From NCBI GenBank assembly GCA_002454195.1, contig DKIJ01000004.1, positions 4,652-54,502 of the forward strand: a DNA stretch of 49,851 nucleotides. Reading direction: 5' to 3'. Of this stretch, positions 27,845-36,482 are shown in pieces (positions within the stretch are counted from its first letter, which is position 1; each line of letters begins with the position of its first letter). Source of the stretch: Flavobacterium sp. UBA6721. GTDB taxonomy: Bacteria; Bacteroidota; Bacteroidia; Flavobacteriales; Flavobacteriaceae. Position numbers and translations under genes: made by a program. Below the pieces are notes generated by a model that was not told where the DNA came from, did no database searches, and worked only from the letters and a program-made list of their open reading frames with translations.

Positions 27845-28909
27845 ATGGCAGGAAATAGCTACGGAACACTATTTAGAATAACAACTTTTGGCGAATCACA
27901 CGGAGAAGCTTTAGGAGGAATAATTGATGGTTGTCCATCAGGAATTGCATTAGATTTTGATGCAATTGAATTAGAAATGTCAAGAAGAAAACCAGGACAA
28001 TCTGCTATCGTTACTCAAAGAAAAGAACCAGATGCTGTACAGTTTTTATCTGGAGTTTTTGAAGGAAAAACAACAGGAACACCTATCGGTTTTATTATTC
28101 CAAATACCAATCAAAAATCAGACGATTATTCACATATAAAAGATAATTATAGACCAAGTCATGCCGATTATGTGTATGATCAAAAATATGGTTTTAGAGA
28201 TTATCGAGGAGGCGGTAGAAGCTCTGCTCGTGAAACAGCAAGTAGAGTAGTAGCGGGTGCTATTGCCAAACAAATGTTGTCAAACATCAAGATAAATGCC
28301 TATGTGTCTGCTGTGGGTTCATTGTCATTAGAAAAGCCTTATCAAGATTTAGATTTTTCAAAAATAGAATCTAATCCTGTACGTTGTCCAGATGAAGCAA
28401 TGGCTGCTAAAATGGAAGATTATATCAAACAAATTCGTAAAGAAGGTGATACTGTAGGAGGTGTAGTTACTTGCGTAATTCAAAATGTGCCAGTAGGATT
28501 AGGCGAGCCTGTTTTTGATAAATTACATGCCGAATTAGGAAAAGCGATGCTTTCGATCAACGCGGTAAAAGGTTTTGAATTCGGTAGTGGTTTTGAAGGT
28601 TCAAAAATGAAAGGAAGTGCTCATAACGATTTATACAATGCTGATGGAACTACTAAGACCAATTTATCTGGTGGTATTCAAGGTGGTATAAGCAATGGTA
28701 TGGATATCTACTTCAGAGTAGCTTTTAAACCTGTAGCTACTATTATGCAAAAACAAGATTCCTTAAACAATAAAGGTGAAATAACAGAGATGACAGGAAA
28801 AGGGCGTCATGATCCTTGTGTGGTGCCTCGCGCAGTGCCTATTGTTGAAGCTATGGCTGCGATTGTCTTAGCGGATTTTTATTTGATAAATAAAACCTAT
28901 TCAAAATAA
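27845..28909 (+). CDS. aroC: Chorismate synthase
   Basis: AroC converts 5-enolpyruvylshikimate 3-phosphate to chorismate with reduced FMN, the last step of the shikimate pathway. The 354-residue protein has all three signature regions: [19 protein letters not shown] near residue 15, [20 protein letters not shown] near residue 115 and [20 protein letters not shown] near residue 320. The length is typical of monofunctional bacterial enzymes. It has its own promoter region and is not clustered with other aro genes here. Confidence 0.98.
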   Translation: MAGNSYGTLFRITTFGESHGEALGGIIDGCPSGIALDFDAIELEMSRRKPGQSAIVTQRKEPDAVQFLSGVFEGKTTGTPIGFIIPNTNQKSDDYSHIKDNYRPSHADYVYDQKYGFRDYRGGGRSSARETASRVVAGAIAKQMLSNIKINAYVSAVGSLSLEKPYQDLDFSKIESNPVRCPDEAMAAKMEDYIKQIRKEGDTVGGVVTCVIQNVPVGLGEPVFDKLHAELGKAMLSINAVKGFEFGSGFEGSKMKGSAHNDLYNADGTTKTNLSGGIQGGISNGMDIYFRVAFKPVATIMQKQDSLNNKGEITEMTGKGRHDPCVVPRAVPIVEAMAAIVLADFYLINKTYSK

Positions 28910-29030
28910 AAGTTAGTTAATTTTTATTATTTTTACCCCCAAGAGGTGAAAAATTACATAATTCTTTTGAATTTAGTCGAAATGCTAATAATGATGTAAT
29001 AAAAAATACAACAGCTTTGAAGAAAATAGA

Positions 29031-29065
29031 AAAAGCTCCTCTAGTTTTACTTGAGGAGTTTTTTT
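29031..29065 (+). terminator. Terminator between aroC and the dicarboxylate symporter
   Basis: CTCCTC (29036-29041) pairs with GAGGAG (29053-29058). The flanking AAAA and TTTT extend the stem past one bulged G, and seven T follow. It lies 122 bases after the aroC stop and 36 bases before the next ATG, so it could be the end of aroC or a leader terminator of the symporter gene. Confidence 0.8.
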
Positions 29066-29100
29066 ATACCTTAAATTATTTAAAATTTAAAATAAGTTAA

Positions 29101-30384
29101 ATGCATACTACGGACGAAACTACAACTAAGAAATCATTTATTTCAGGATTGACTGGGCAGATTTTAATAGCGATGCTTTTAGGAGCAGTGTTGGGTGTTA
29201 TTATTCATAATTCAGTTGCTACTGAAGTGGCAGAAACATTTAGTAGCCGAATCAAAATGCTAGCTACTGTATTTATTCGTTTGGTTCAAATGATTATTTC
29301 GCCTTTGGTGTTTACCACTTTAGTCGTAGGAATAGCTAAATTGGGTGATGTTAAGGCTGTTGGACGAATTGGTATTAAGTCTTTAGCTTGGTTTTTTACC
29401 GCATCATTTATTTCGTTGTTATTAGGGATGTTTTTTGTTAATGTTTTAAAACCAGGTGAAGGACTTAACCTGCCTACAGTAAATGCTGATACGGTAGCAG
29501 AATTTGCAGCAAAATCTCAGAGCATTTCTTTCGATAATTTCATTGAGCATATTGTGCCTAAAAGTGTTTTTGAAGCTATGGCAACCAATGAAATTTTACA
29601 AATTGTAATTTTTTCTATTTTCTTCGGTTTGGCAGCTGCTTCGTTAGGAGATTATGTAAAACCTGTAATTACGGCTTTGGATAAAACGTCCCACATTGTT
29701 TTAAAAATGGTCAATTTTGTAATGAAGTTTGCACCAATTGGTGTTTTTGGTGCCATTGCAGGTGTTTTTGCAGTTAGAGATTTTCAAGAATTAGCGATAA
29801 CTTATTTTAAATTTTTCGGTTCATTTTTGATTGGTATATCTTCTATTTGGGCAGTATTAATTTTGGTAGGATATATTTTTCTTAAAAATAGGATGTCGGT
29901 TTTGCTTAAAAGAATTTTAAATCCTTTAATCATTGCTTTTGGGACTACAAGTAGTGAAGCTGTTTTTCCTAAACTAACTGAAGAATTAGAACGATTTGGT
30001 GTAAAAGATAAGATTGTATCTTTCATGTTACCTTTAGGGTATTCTTTTAATCTTGACGGAAGTATGATGTATATGACTTTTGCTAGTATTTTTATTGCGC
30101 AGGCTTATGGAGTTCATTTGGATTTAGCTACACAAATGACGATGCTTTTAGTTTTAATGCTTACAAGCAAAGGAATTGCTGGTGTTCCAAGAGCTAGTTT
30201 AGTGGTTGTTGCAGCCACTTGCGGAATGTTTGATATTCCAGTTGAAGGAATTGCTTTGATATTACCGATTGATCATTTTTGTGATATGTTTAGAACAGCG
30301 ACTAATGTGTTAGGTAATGCTCTAGCTACCTCGGTAGTAGGAAAATGGGAAGAGGGTAAAGAAGAACAGTTACATTTGAACTAA
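29101..30384 (+). CDS. Dicarboxylate/amino acid:cation symporter (DAACS family)
   Basis: The 427-residue inner-membrane protein is a Glt/DctA-type symporter that couples uptake of C4-dicarboxylates or acidic amino acids to Na+ or H+. Visible family features are helix 1 at ILIAMLLGAVLGVIIH, MIISPLVFTTLVVGIAKLGD near residue 63, the re-entrant hairpin TTSSEAVFPKLTEEL (SSS-like motif) near residue 282, PLGYSFNLDGSMMYMTFASIFIAQAYG near residue 310 (split here for length as PLGYSFNLDGSMMY and TFASIFIAQ), and LTSKGIAGVPRASLVVVAAT near residue 357. The substrate cannot be fixed from the sequence. A hairpin terminator precedes the gene by 36 bases. Confidence 0.92.
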   Translation: MHTTDETTTKKSFISGLTGQILIAMLLGAVLGVIIHNSVATEVAETFSSRIKMLATVFIRLVQMIISPLVFTTLVVGIAKLGDVKAVGRIGIKSLAWFFTASFISLLLGMFFVNVLKPGEGLNLPTVNADTVAEFAAKSQSISFDNFIEHIVPKSVFEAMATNEILQIVIFSIFFGLAAASLGDYVKPVITALDKTSHIVLKMVNFVMKFAPIGVFGAIAGVFAVRDFQELAITYFKFFGSFLIGISSIWAVLILVGYIFLKNRMSVLLKRILNPLIIAFGTTSSEAVFPKLTEELERFGVKDKIVSFMLPLGYSFNLDGSMMYMTFASIFIAQAYGVHLDLATQMTMLLVLMLTSKGIAGVPRASLVVVAATCGMFDIPVEGIALILPIDHFCDMFRTATNVLGNALATSVVGKWEEGKEEQLHLN

Positions 30385-30409
30385 TGTATTTGCAAACTTG
30401 GAAATATAA

Positions 30410-30446
30410 AAAAAACCTATTTGAAAATCATCAAATAGGTTTTTTA
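30410..30446. terminator. Bidirectional terminator between symporter and DEAD-box helicase genes
   Basis: A 15-base perfect stem (AAAAAACCTATTTGA, 30410-30424, with its complement at 30431-30445) encloses a six-base loop between two convergent genes. A and T runs at each side serve both strands. Confidence 0.92.
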
Positions 30447-30449
30447 GTA

Positions 30450-31703
30450 TTAATACCAACGTTTTTTATTTTTCTTTGCGGCATCAGATTTTCTCGATTT
30501 ATTGGATTTTCCACTTCGATTATTGCTTTTCGGTTTGGCTTCTGCTACAGTACCGGGATTTCCAGAATGCCAAGGGTAAGGATGATCCGTGATGGTTTTT
30601 ACATCTACTTTGATTAATCGCTGGATATCTTTCCAGTAACCATGTTCGTCTTTGCTACAAAAAGAGATAGCGATACCCCCATTTCCAGCACGCCCCGTTC
30701 TACCTATTCGGTGTACATAGGTTTCGGGAATATTAGGTAAATCAAAATTGATTACATAAGGCAGTTGATCGATATCAATTCCTCGAGCAGCAATATCAGT
30801 AGCGATTAGTACGCCTATTTCTTTATTTTTAAAGGCGTCTAAAACACGTTGTCTGGCATTTTGCGATTTGTCTCCATGAATCGCTTCTGCGGCAACATTT
30901 TTTTTGCGTAAAGCTTTTACAATATTGTCGGCACCATGTTTGGTTCTTGCAAAAACCAATACATCTGTCAGGTTGTCGTTTTGTAGTAAGTTGTAAAGAA
31001 GGTTTCTTTTTTCTCCTTTTTCAACAAAATAAATGCGTTGCTCCACTTTTTCAGCCGTTGATGAAACTGGAGAAACGGTAACCGTTTCAGGATTGGTTAA
31101 AAACATTTCGGCCAATTCTCTAATCGCGATTGGCATTGTAGCAGAAAACAATAGCGTCTGACGGTTTTTAGGTGTCAGTCTTACAATTTTCTTAACATCA
31201 TTTACAAATCCCATGTCCAGCATCTGGTCTGCTTCATCTAGTACCAAAGCGTGTAGATGGTCTAAGTCGATAAAGCCTTGTTTGTGTAAATCTAATAATC
31301 TTCCGGGAGTGGCAATTAAGATATCTACACCGTTTTTAAGCACATCAACTTGTGGATTTTGAGAAACACCACCAAAAATAGTTAATTGTGTTAGGTTGGT
31401 GTATTTTGCATAAGTATCAAAACTTTGCCCTATTTGTACAGCAAGTTCACGAGTTGGTGTAACTACTAATGCTCTAATTTTTTTTGGTTTTTTAGAAGAA
31501 CCAACAATTCGATGCAGTTGATGGATAATAGGTATAGCAAAAGCAGCAGTCTTTCCTGTTCCTGTTTGTGCGCAACCAATAAGGTCGTTTCCTGCTAAAA
31601 TAAGAGGAATAGCTTGTTCTTGGATAGGAGTGGGGTTTGTATAGCCTTCTTCAAATACGGCTTTTTGGATACTTTTTGAAAGTGATAATTCTTCGAATAA
31701 CAT
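30450..31703 (-). CDS. DEAD-box ATP-dependent RNA helicase (RhlE-like)
   Basis: The 417-residue protein has the Q motif (NPTPIQEQAIP), motif I AQTGTGKT near residue 40, PTREL, TPGR, motif II DEAD near residue 156, motif III SAT near residue 187, and the C-terminal RecA motifs ARGIDI near residue 307 and HRIGRTGR near residue 331. The tail after residue 385 is short and strongly basic (SGKSNKSRKSDAAKKNKKRW), an RNA-affinity tail typical of RhlE-type helicases in ribosome assembly or cold adaptation. Its 5' leader carries a perfect hairpin at 31721-31739. Confidence 0.94.
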   Translation of the reverse strand: MLFEELSLSKSIQKAVFEEGYTNPTPIQEQAIPLILAGNDLIGCAQTGTGKTAAFAIPIIHQLHRIVGSSKKPKKIRALVVTPTRELAVQIGQSFDTYAKYTNLTQLTIFGGVSQNPQVDVLKNGVDILIATPGRLLDLHKQGFIDLDHLHALVLDEADQMLDMGFVNDVKKIVRLTPKNRQTLLFSATMPIAIRELAEMFLTNPETVTVSPVSSTAEKVEQRIYFVEKGEKRNLLYNLLQNDNLTDVLVFARTKHGADNIVKALRKKNVAAEAIHGDKSQNARQRVLDAFKNKEIGVLIATDIAARGIDIDQLPYVINFDLPNIPETYVHRIGRTGRAGNGGIAISFCSKDEHGYWKDIQRLIKVDVKTITDHPYPWHSGNPGTVAEAKPKSNNRSGKSNKSRKSDAAKKNKKRWY

Positions 31704-31720
31704 ATATTTTGTATTAATTA

Positions 31721-31739
31721 TCCTGTAAGCGTTACAGGA
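31721..31739 (-). promoter_or_regulatory. Perfect hairpin/palindrome in the helicase 5' leader
   Basis: TCCTGTAA-GCG-TTACAGGA is a perfect 8-base stem with a 3-base loop. It starts 18 bases before the helicase ATG and is not followed by T. It could be an RNA structure in the leader or a DNA operator. Confidence 0.55.
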
Positions 31740-31749
31740 ATAAGTGGTG

Positions 31750-31757
31750 CAAAGATA
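31750..31757 (-). promoter_or_regulatory. Candidate -7 box for the DEAD-box helicase gene
   Basis: On the minus strand this reads TATCTTTG, a match to TAnnTTTG. It would place transcription start near 31743-31745, upstream of the leader hairpin. Confidence 0.35.
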
Positions 31758-31825
31758 GTATTATTATTCGGGATGCTTGTTTTTAGCTTATTTTCAGTAG
31801 GAATAAAAATAAAAAGACGTTTGGT

Positions 31826-32869
31826 TTATAGGTTATACTTAATAGAATTTGACTTGATAAAGTCGGTCACTAAATATCCAATTAATTTTCCTATCAAGTG
31901 ATTGTTCTTGTCTACATCTAGGTCAGGTGCGCCTTCGCAAATGTGTAAATAACTCGCATTTTTATTTTTAGCAAAAAAAGAAACAAATTGGCGCAATTCT
32001 TCAACCGAAAAACCACTCAAAGTCATGGCACTACTCGCTATGTTTGGGATTGCGTCTAGGTCGACTTCGATTCCAAAAGAATCACTTTTTATAAACTCTA
32101 AAGCTACAGCCAGTTCTTGCGAAAAGTTTTTTTCCTTTCGAATATTAATACTATCGTAAGTATTGTACCGCACTCTATCATCGATTTTTTTGATGATATT
32201 TAGTACGTTTTTAGAAGTATAATTTTCGTGTAAACCAAAAATGAAATATTTTTTCAAAAATCCTTCTTCATAGGCATAAGAAAAACCGTTGCCACTATGG
32301 CGTCCTTCTAAAATTCTAAAATCAGAATGGGCATCAAAGTTAACTGCATTGATGGGTTTTCCTTTGGCCAAGGCCGTTCCTTTAATATTACCATAAGAAT
32401 TATTGTGTCCACCGCCAATGATGATTGGGATTTTTCCTAATTTGACGATATTGAAAATGATGTGTGAAACATCTTTATCAATTTTTTTTACCAATTGGCT
32501 CAGTTTTACACGGTCATCAATTTTGTTAAAGTCTAAATTTTCAACTTCTGCCATTTCCTCAGCGACATTAATTTGTCCCATGACAATAATTTGATTCCCT
32601 TTACAAAAGCGATTGTGTTGAATATTGGCGATACTTTTAATGGCTTCATTCCAAGCAGATGCCGCACCGGGTCTGCCATAATTTGCTCTAATTCCAATGT
32701 CTTCTGGAATTCCAAAAAGGACATATTTTGCTTCAGAATTTTTTAAAAAATTGAGAGGATTAACTCCTGCTGGTACAGTTAGCATTTTCTCTCCAAATTT
32801 TATTTCTCCACTTCGATGGTTCGTTACTTTGGCAAGATCGTGAATGGTGAATGGTAGAAATTTGTCCAT
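31826..32869 (-). CDS. Formimidoylglutamase-like ureohydrolase (arginase family)
   Basis: The 347-residue protein has the binuclear manganese motifs of ureohydrolases: IGGGHNNSYGN near residue 152, NFDAHSDFR near residue 177 and GIEVDLDAIPN near residue 274. Members with this layout in Flavobacterium are annotated as formimidoylglutamase (HutG), which hydrolyses N-formimidoyl-glutamate to formamide and glutamate in histidine degradation. No other hut gene is adjacent, so the substrate rests on family resemblance. Agmatinase or another guanidino hydrolase remains possible. Confidence 0.82.
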   Translation of the reverse strand: MDKFLPFTIHDLAKVTNHRSGEIKFGEKMLTVPAGVNPLNFLKNSEAKYVLFGIPEDIGIRANYGRPGAASAWNEAIKSIANIQHNRFCKGNQIIVMGQINVAEEMAEVENLDFNKIDDRVKLSQLVKKIDKDVSHIIFNIVKLGKIPIIIGGGHNNSYGNIKGTALAKGKPINAVNFDAHSDFRILEGRHSGNGFSYAYEEGFLKKYFIFGLHENYTSKNVLNIIKKIDDRVRYNTYDSINIRKEKNFSQELAVALEFIKSDSFGIEVDLDAIPNIASSAMTLSGFSVEELRQFVSFFAKNKNASYLHICEGAPDLDVDKNNHLIGKLIGYLVTDFIKSNSIKYNL

Positions 32870-32940
32870 TGGCGTAGAAAATTTTTTCTACAAAAATAAT
32901 ATAAATTCTTTACAGACGTTATATGTTAAAATTATATTGT

Positions 32941-32948
32941 TAAATTTG
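32941..32948 (+). promoter_or_regulatory. Candidate -7 box for the coiled-coil membrane protein gene
   Basis: TAAATTTG matches TAnnTTTG and ends 34 bases before the ATG at 32983. Confidence 0.35.
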
Positions 32949-32982
32949 CTATTAATATTAAAATTCAAAAAAGCTTAAAAAA

Positions 32983-33858
32983 ATGGAAAAAAAACAAAGT
33001 AGTACAAGTCTAAAGGCTGTCATAGCAGTATTAGCAGTCTTATTAGTAGGAAGTTTGGTTTATATATTCAAATTGTCTTCTGATACTGAGAAAGTACAAA
33101 CAGTTTTGACAACTACTGTTAGTGAAAAAGAATCAGTATTAAAAGATTTAGAAGAATTAAAATCTACTTATGATGCAGCTATTGCGGAAAACACCTCAAT
33201 GTCTGATGAATTAATTCAAGAAAGAGATAAAGTGGTTAGTTTGATGGCAGAAGTAAAACAATCTAAAGGAGATTTATCCGCTTTTAAAACTAAAATGAAT
33301 CTTTTACAAAACAAATTGAAAGCTTTAATGGCTGAAAACGAAGGTTTGAAAAATGAGAATACAGTAGTTAAAGCACAACGTGATAGTACCGTTGTGGTTT
33401 TGAATGAGTCTAAAAAGTACAATGAAGCTTTAGTAGGTCAAAATGATGAATTGTCTAAAGTTGTTGAAAAAGGTTCTAAGCTAACTGTTTTGAATATTCA
33501 AAGTTCAGCGTATAAAGTGAGAAGTTCAGGTAAAGAAATTGAAACGGATAAGGCAAGAAGAACAAATATGCTTAAAATTAGTTTTACTATTGCGGGTAAC
33601 GAAATTGCTAAATCAGGAGATAAAACCTATTATGTGCAAGTGATTGATAGTAAAAATAATGTCTTAGGTGAAAAGAAAACAATCAACTTTGATAGTATGA
33701 ATTTGACTTATAGTTTTACAAGTACTGTAAAATATGAGAACAAAACAGTTCAAGTTTCTGAAAACCTTCCAGGGAAAGATTTTCAACCAGGTACTTATTT
33801 TATCAATGTTTTTGACAAAGGAGAATTGGTTTCTAAGTCAAGTTTTAATTTGAAATAA
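32983..33858 (+). CDS. Single-pass membrane protein with periplasmic coiled coil
   Basis: I do not recognise a functional family with certainty. The 291-residue protein has one N-terminal helix (AVIAVLAVLLVGSLVYIF, about residues 12-30) with a basic cytosolic end (MEKKQSSTSLK). A long heptad-repeat coiled coil (about residues 38-160, rich in Glu, Lys and Leu) is followed by a beta-rich C-terminal domain (about residues 165-291, with TYYVQVIDSKNNVLGEKK and FQPGTYFINVFDKGELV). Relatives are sometimes labelled chromosome partitioning protein, but no ParA Walker motif is present. It is monocistronic and ends at a bidirectional terminator. Confidence 0.78.
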   Translation: MEKKQSSTSLKAVIAVLAVLLVGSLVYIFKLSSDTEKVQTVLTTTVSEKESVLKDLEELKSTYDAAIAENTSMSDELIQERDKVVSLMAEVKQSKGDLSAFKTKMNLLQNKLKALMAENEGLKNENTVVKAQRDSTVVVLNESKKYNEALVGQNDELSKVVEKGSKLTVLNIQSSAYKVRSSGKEIETDKARRTNMLKISFTIAGNEIAKSGDKTYYVQVIDSKNNVLGEKKTINFDSMNLTYSFTSTVKYENKTVQVSENLPGKDFQPGTYFINVFDKGELVSKSSFNLK

Positions 33859-33874
33859 TAAACTTTAGAGACAT

Positions 33875-33906
33875 AAAAAAAGAGGAGTTTTTGCTCCTCT
33901 TTTTTT
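33875..33906. terminator. Bidirectional terminator between coiled-coil and glutaminyl cyclase genes
   Basis: AGAGGAG (33881-33887) pairs with CTCCTCT (33894-33900). An A run before and a T run after extend the stem and serve both convergent genes. Confidence 0.9.
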
Positions 33907-33926
33907 ATGCATTGTATTGAAAAAAA

Positions 33927-34997
33927 TTATTCATTAATTTTTATTTCAAATGTTTTGTCCCAATTTTTACCAGTAACAAAAACAGTCTTCGTTTTAGGAT
34001 TATAAGCTATTCCATTTAAAACATCATCTGGAGTGGCTTTTGTTAATTTTCTTAAAGAAGATAAGTCTAAAATACCTTCAACAGCTCCATTTGTTGCATT
34101 TATTACAGCGATGGCATCTTTTTGCCAAATGTTAGCATAAAATTTACCATCGATAAGTTCTAATTCATTTACAGATTTAATTTTTGAACTTCCTGAATAC
34201 ACATTGATATAGTCAACCATTTTTTGAGTATTAGGATCCATTTTCCAGATTTTTTCTGTCCCATCTGATTGATAAATGTATTTGTCGTCATGAGTCATTC
34301 CCCAACCTTCAATTTCTTTTTCATAGGTAAAAGTTTTTTCCAGTTGTAAGGTATTGGCATTGAAAATGAATCCTTTTTTATCTTGCCAAGTTAATTGAAA
34401 TAGCTTCCCGTTTATGAAAGTAATTCCTTCTCCAAAGTAGGCAGTATCCATATCAATCTGTTTGAATATTTTACCTGTTCCATAGTCGTATTTTCTTAAA
34501 TACGAAGTGCATTTAATTCCAGAGCCAGAGGTTCCAGATCCTGTACTTTCATATAAAGTATCATTATAGAATTCAAAACCTTCGGTAAAAGAGTTGGTAT
34601 CGTGAGGATAGGTGTTTACGATGTTAAATTGTAATAATTTAGGAGTTATATTGGATACAACTTCTATTCGGGTAGTGGTTTCGGCATTTTCACCTTCAAA
34701 ATAAACTACCGCTTTTATATTTTGATAACCTAGTTTTTGATTTTTTAATTCAAAAGAAAGTTTTTCAAGTCCTTTAACTGTTTTTATTTTAGTGTCATTA
34801 ATGTAGTAAACAATACTGTCAACCGCTTTCGCTTTTGGATTCAAAATACTTAAATCAAGACGTTCTTGAGGTTGGTATTGTGCTGAAATAGTCGAAGAAT
34901 CAAAATTAAATATCGTATTTTCTCTATTTTTTGTATCTCCACAATTAGAAAGTATTGTTCCTAATAAAATGAAAGATAGTAAGTTATATTTTTTCAT
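33927..34997 (-). CDS. Glutaminyl-peptide cyclotransferase-like lipoprotein
   Basis: This protein converts N-terminal Gln to pyroglutamate, judged by its glutamine cyclotransferase domain (PF05096-type beta-propeller, about residues 105-356): TYPHDTNSFTEGFEFYNDTL, YESTGSGTSGSG, YFGEGITFINGKLFQLTWQD and NGIAYNPKTKTVFVTGK. An upstream Ig-like region is present. I chose the ATG at 34997, which gives 356 residues and the lipoprotein signal MKKYNLLSFILLGTILSNC; the frame stays open to 35027. It is anchored in a membrane facing the periplasm. Substrates are unknown. Confidence 0.87.
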   Translation of the reverse strand: MKKYNLLSFILLGTILSNCGDTKNRENTIFNFDSSTISAQYQPQERLDLSILNPKAKAVDSIVYYINDTKIKTVKGLEKLSFELKNQKLGYQNIKAVVYFEGENAETTTRIEVVSNITPKLLQFNIVNTYPHDTNSFTEGFEFYNDTLYESTGSGTSGSGIKCTSYLRKYDYGTGKIFKQIDMDTAYFGEGITFINGKLFQLTWQDKKGFIFNANTLQLEKTFTYEKEIEGWGMTHDDKYIYQSDGTEKIWKMDPNTQKMVDYINVYSGSSKIKSVNELELIDGKFYANIWQKDAIAVINATNGAVEGILDLSSLRKLTKATPDDVLNGIAYNPKTKTVFVTGKNWDKTFEIKINE

Positions 34998-35052
34998 GCT
35001 TTGTTTTTTAAAAGTTCTAATATACAATGTTATTTTAAGCTATCAAAAGGGC

Positions 35053-35082
35053 TTGCAAAAATATAAAAAGATTGTATATTTG
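35053..35082 (+). promoter_or_regulatory. SRP RNA promoter with both boxes
   Basis: TTG at 35053-35055 is followed after 19 bases by TATATTTG at 35075-35082. This matches the Bacteroidota consensus TTG-N19-TAnnTTTG exactly and puts the start of transcription at the first bases of the SRP RNA. Confidence 0.8.
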
Positions 35083-35086
35083 CAGC

Positions 35087-35179
35087 GGCAAGTCCTACAC
35101 GACCAGCTCCTGCAGACTCCCCCAGGATGGGAACATAGCAAGGGTAAGCGGTTGAGCGGTGCGATGTAGGTCGCTTGCC
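35087..35179 (+). ncRNA. ffs: Signal recognition particle RNA, small bacterial type
   Basis: The RNA pairs with Ffh and directs membrane and exported proteins to the translocon. The ends pair as GGCAAG (35087-35092) with CTTGCC (35174-35179), followed inward by TCCTACA with TGTAGG. The apical part carries the Ffh-binding internal loops: CCAGGATGGGAACATAGCAA contains the conserved GGAA and AGCA. It is about 93 bases, typical of the short form, with six T right after the 3' end acting as a terminator. A consensus promoter lies just upstream. Confidence 0.93.
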
Positions 35180-35279
35180 ATTTTTTATTTAATCTGATTT
35201 TTTTTCGGGTTAATTCTTCAGAATTAATACAAAAGTAGTCTTCCTTCGGGAGGATTTTTTTATTTTTGGCCTTTCGGTA

Positions 35280-35372
35280 AGTTAAAAGTTATAGGTTAGA
35301 AGTTAAGAGTTTTTGACTCAAATTCAAAATAGAACTATAACCCATAACTCATAACTAATAACCCATAACTAA
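35280..35372 (+). repeat. Intergenic inverted-repeat leader element C
   Basis: A G/T/A arm of repeated AGTTA units (35280-35309) is followed by a spacer and an A/C-rich arm holding TAACCCATAACT twice (35338-35349 and 35359-35370) with TAACTCATAACTAA-like units between. The arms are imperfectly complementary. The A/C arm ends 8-10 bases before the ATG at 35381. Same architecture as elements at 4130, 21064 and 39891. Confidence 0.6.
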
Positions 35373-35380
35373 AAAAAAAA

Positions 35381-36184
35381 ATGAGTAAAGTAGTATTGAT
35401 TACCGGAGGTTCTTCGGGAATAGGAAAATCTATTGGTGAATTTTTACATCAAAAAGGGTTTATAGTTTATGGAACCAGCAGAAATCCCGATGCAGTTTTG
35501 AACTCTGTATTTCCATTAGTAGCTTTGGATGTTAGAGATGTTAATTCTATTCGTTCTGCTGTCGATACGGTTATTGCTACAACGGGAAGATTAGATGTGT
35601 TGATTAATAATGCGGGAGTAGGGATTACAGGCCCTTTGGAAGAAATTCCAACTTCGGAAATCAAAAACAATTTCGAAACTAATTTTTTTGGTCCTATTGA
35701 AGTGATGAAGGCGGTGTTGCCACAAATGCGTCAGCAAAAATCAGGTTTGATTATCAATGTGACTTCAATTGCCGGCTATATGGGCTTGCCGTATAGAAGT
35801 GTTTATTCGGCATCCAAAGGCGCTTTAGAATTAATTACTGAAGCCTTACGAATGGAAGTGAAGTCTTTTGGAATCCATATTACCAATGTGGCTCCGGGTG
35901 ATTTTGCAACTAACATTGCGTCGGGTCGTTTTCACGCTCCTTTGGTTAAAGGTTCGGCATATGAAGTTCCTTATGGTACTACTTTAAAAATGATGGATGA
36001 ACATGTTGATAGTGGAAGTGATCCTAATGATATGGCAGCGGCAGTTTATAACATTATTGAATCACTAAGACCTAAGATTCATTATAAAGTAGGCGCTTTT
36101 ATGCAAAAGTTTTCTATCCTTCTTAAACGATTATTACCAGATGCAGTTTTTGAAAAAATATTGATGAATCATTATAAATTATGA
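35381..36184 (+). CDS. Short-chain dehydrogenase/reductase (SDR) oxidoreductase
   Basis: The 267-residue classical SDR has the cofactor motif TGGSSGIGKSIGE near residue 7, the NNAGVG motif near residue 77, a Ser near residue 128 (NVTSIAGYMG) and the catalytic pair Y-x3-K in SVYSASKGALE near residue 141. The Arg after the first strand (TSRNPDA) suggests NADP(H) preference (inference). The substrate cannot be named. Its stop codon overlaps the start of the next gene by 4 bases (ATGA), which indicates translational coupling to the 69-residue membrane protein. Confidence 0.9.
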   Translation: MSKVVLITGGSSGIGKSIGEFLHQKGFIVYGTSRNPDAVLNSVFPLVALDVRDVNSIRSAVDTVIATTGRLDVLINNAGVGITGPLEEIPTSEIKNNFETNFFGPIEVMKAVLPQMRQQKSGLIINVTSIAGYMGLPYRSVYSASKGALELITEALRMEVKSFGIHITNVAPGDFATNIASGRFHAPLVKGSAYEVPYGTTLKMMDEHVDSGSDPNDMAAAVYNIIESLRPKIHYKVGAFMQKFSILLKRLLPDAVFEKILMNHYKL

Positions 36185-36390
36185 TAACTATGGAGAATTG
36201 GTTTGATACGATTGGAATTGTTTTTCCTTTAGTATTTTTTATCCTTTTATGGTTGATTATCCGAAGAATACTAAAGGCGATAAGTGATCGAATTAATAAT
36301 GCTGAAGAGCATCGAAATGAATTATTGAACGTTTTAGAGGAAATTCGTGATGAATTGAAAGAATTGAATAGAAATAATTCGACTAAGTAA
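36181..36390 (+). CDS. 69-residue single-pass membrane protein
   Basis: A small protein with one N-terminal membrane helix (IGIVFPLVFFILLWLIIRRI, about residues 9-28) and a charged, helical C-terminal half (about residues 30-66, NNAEEHRNELLNVLEEIRDE). The tail has heptad-like Leu spacing and could form a coiled coil. I do not recognise the family. The 4-base overlap with the SDR gene argues that it is a real, co-translated gene. It might tether the SDR enzyme or a partner to the membrane (inference). Confidence 0.75.
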   Translation: MITMENWFDTIGIVFPLVFFILLWLIIRRILKAISDRINNAEEHRNELLNVLEEIRDELKELNRNNSTK

Positions 36391-36399
36391 TTTAAATTG

Positions 36400-36407
36400 T
36401 AAATTTG
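36400..36407 (+). promoter_or_regulatory. Candidate -7 box upstream of fsa
   Basis: TAAATTTG fits TAnnTTTG and lies 75 bases before the fsa ATG, so the transcript would have a leader of about 70 bases that contains the hairpin at 36426-36444. Confidence 0.35.
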
Positions 36408-36425
36408 CAAACGTTGATTAAAATT

Positions 36426-36447
36426 AAGTGTGTAAAAAACACTTTTT
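36426..36447 (+). terminator. Weak leader hairpin with T run before fsa
   Basis: AAGTGT (36426-36431) pairs with ACACTT (36439-36444), followed by three more T. It may end the SDR transcript or attenuate fsa, since it lies downstream of the candidate fsa -7 box. Confidence 0.35.
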
Positions 36448-36482
36448 AATAAAAAAACTAAAAACAATTAAATATATAAATT

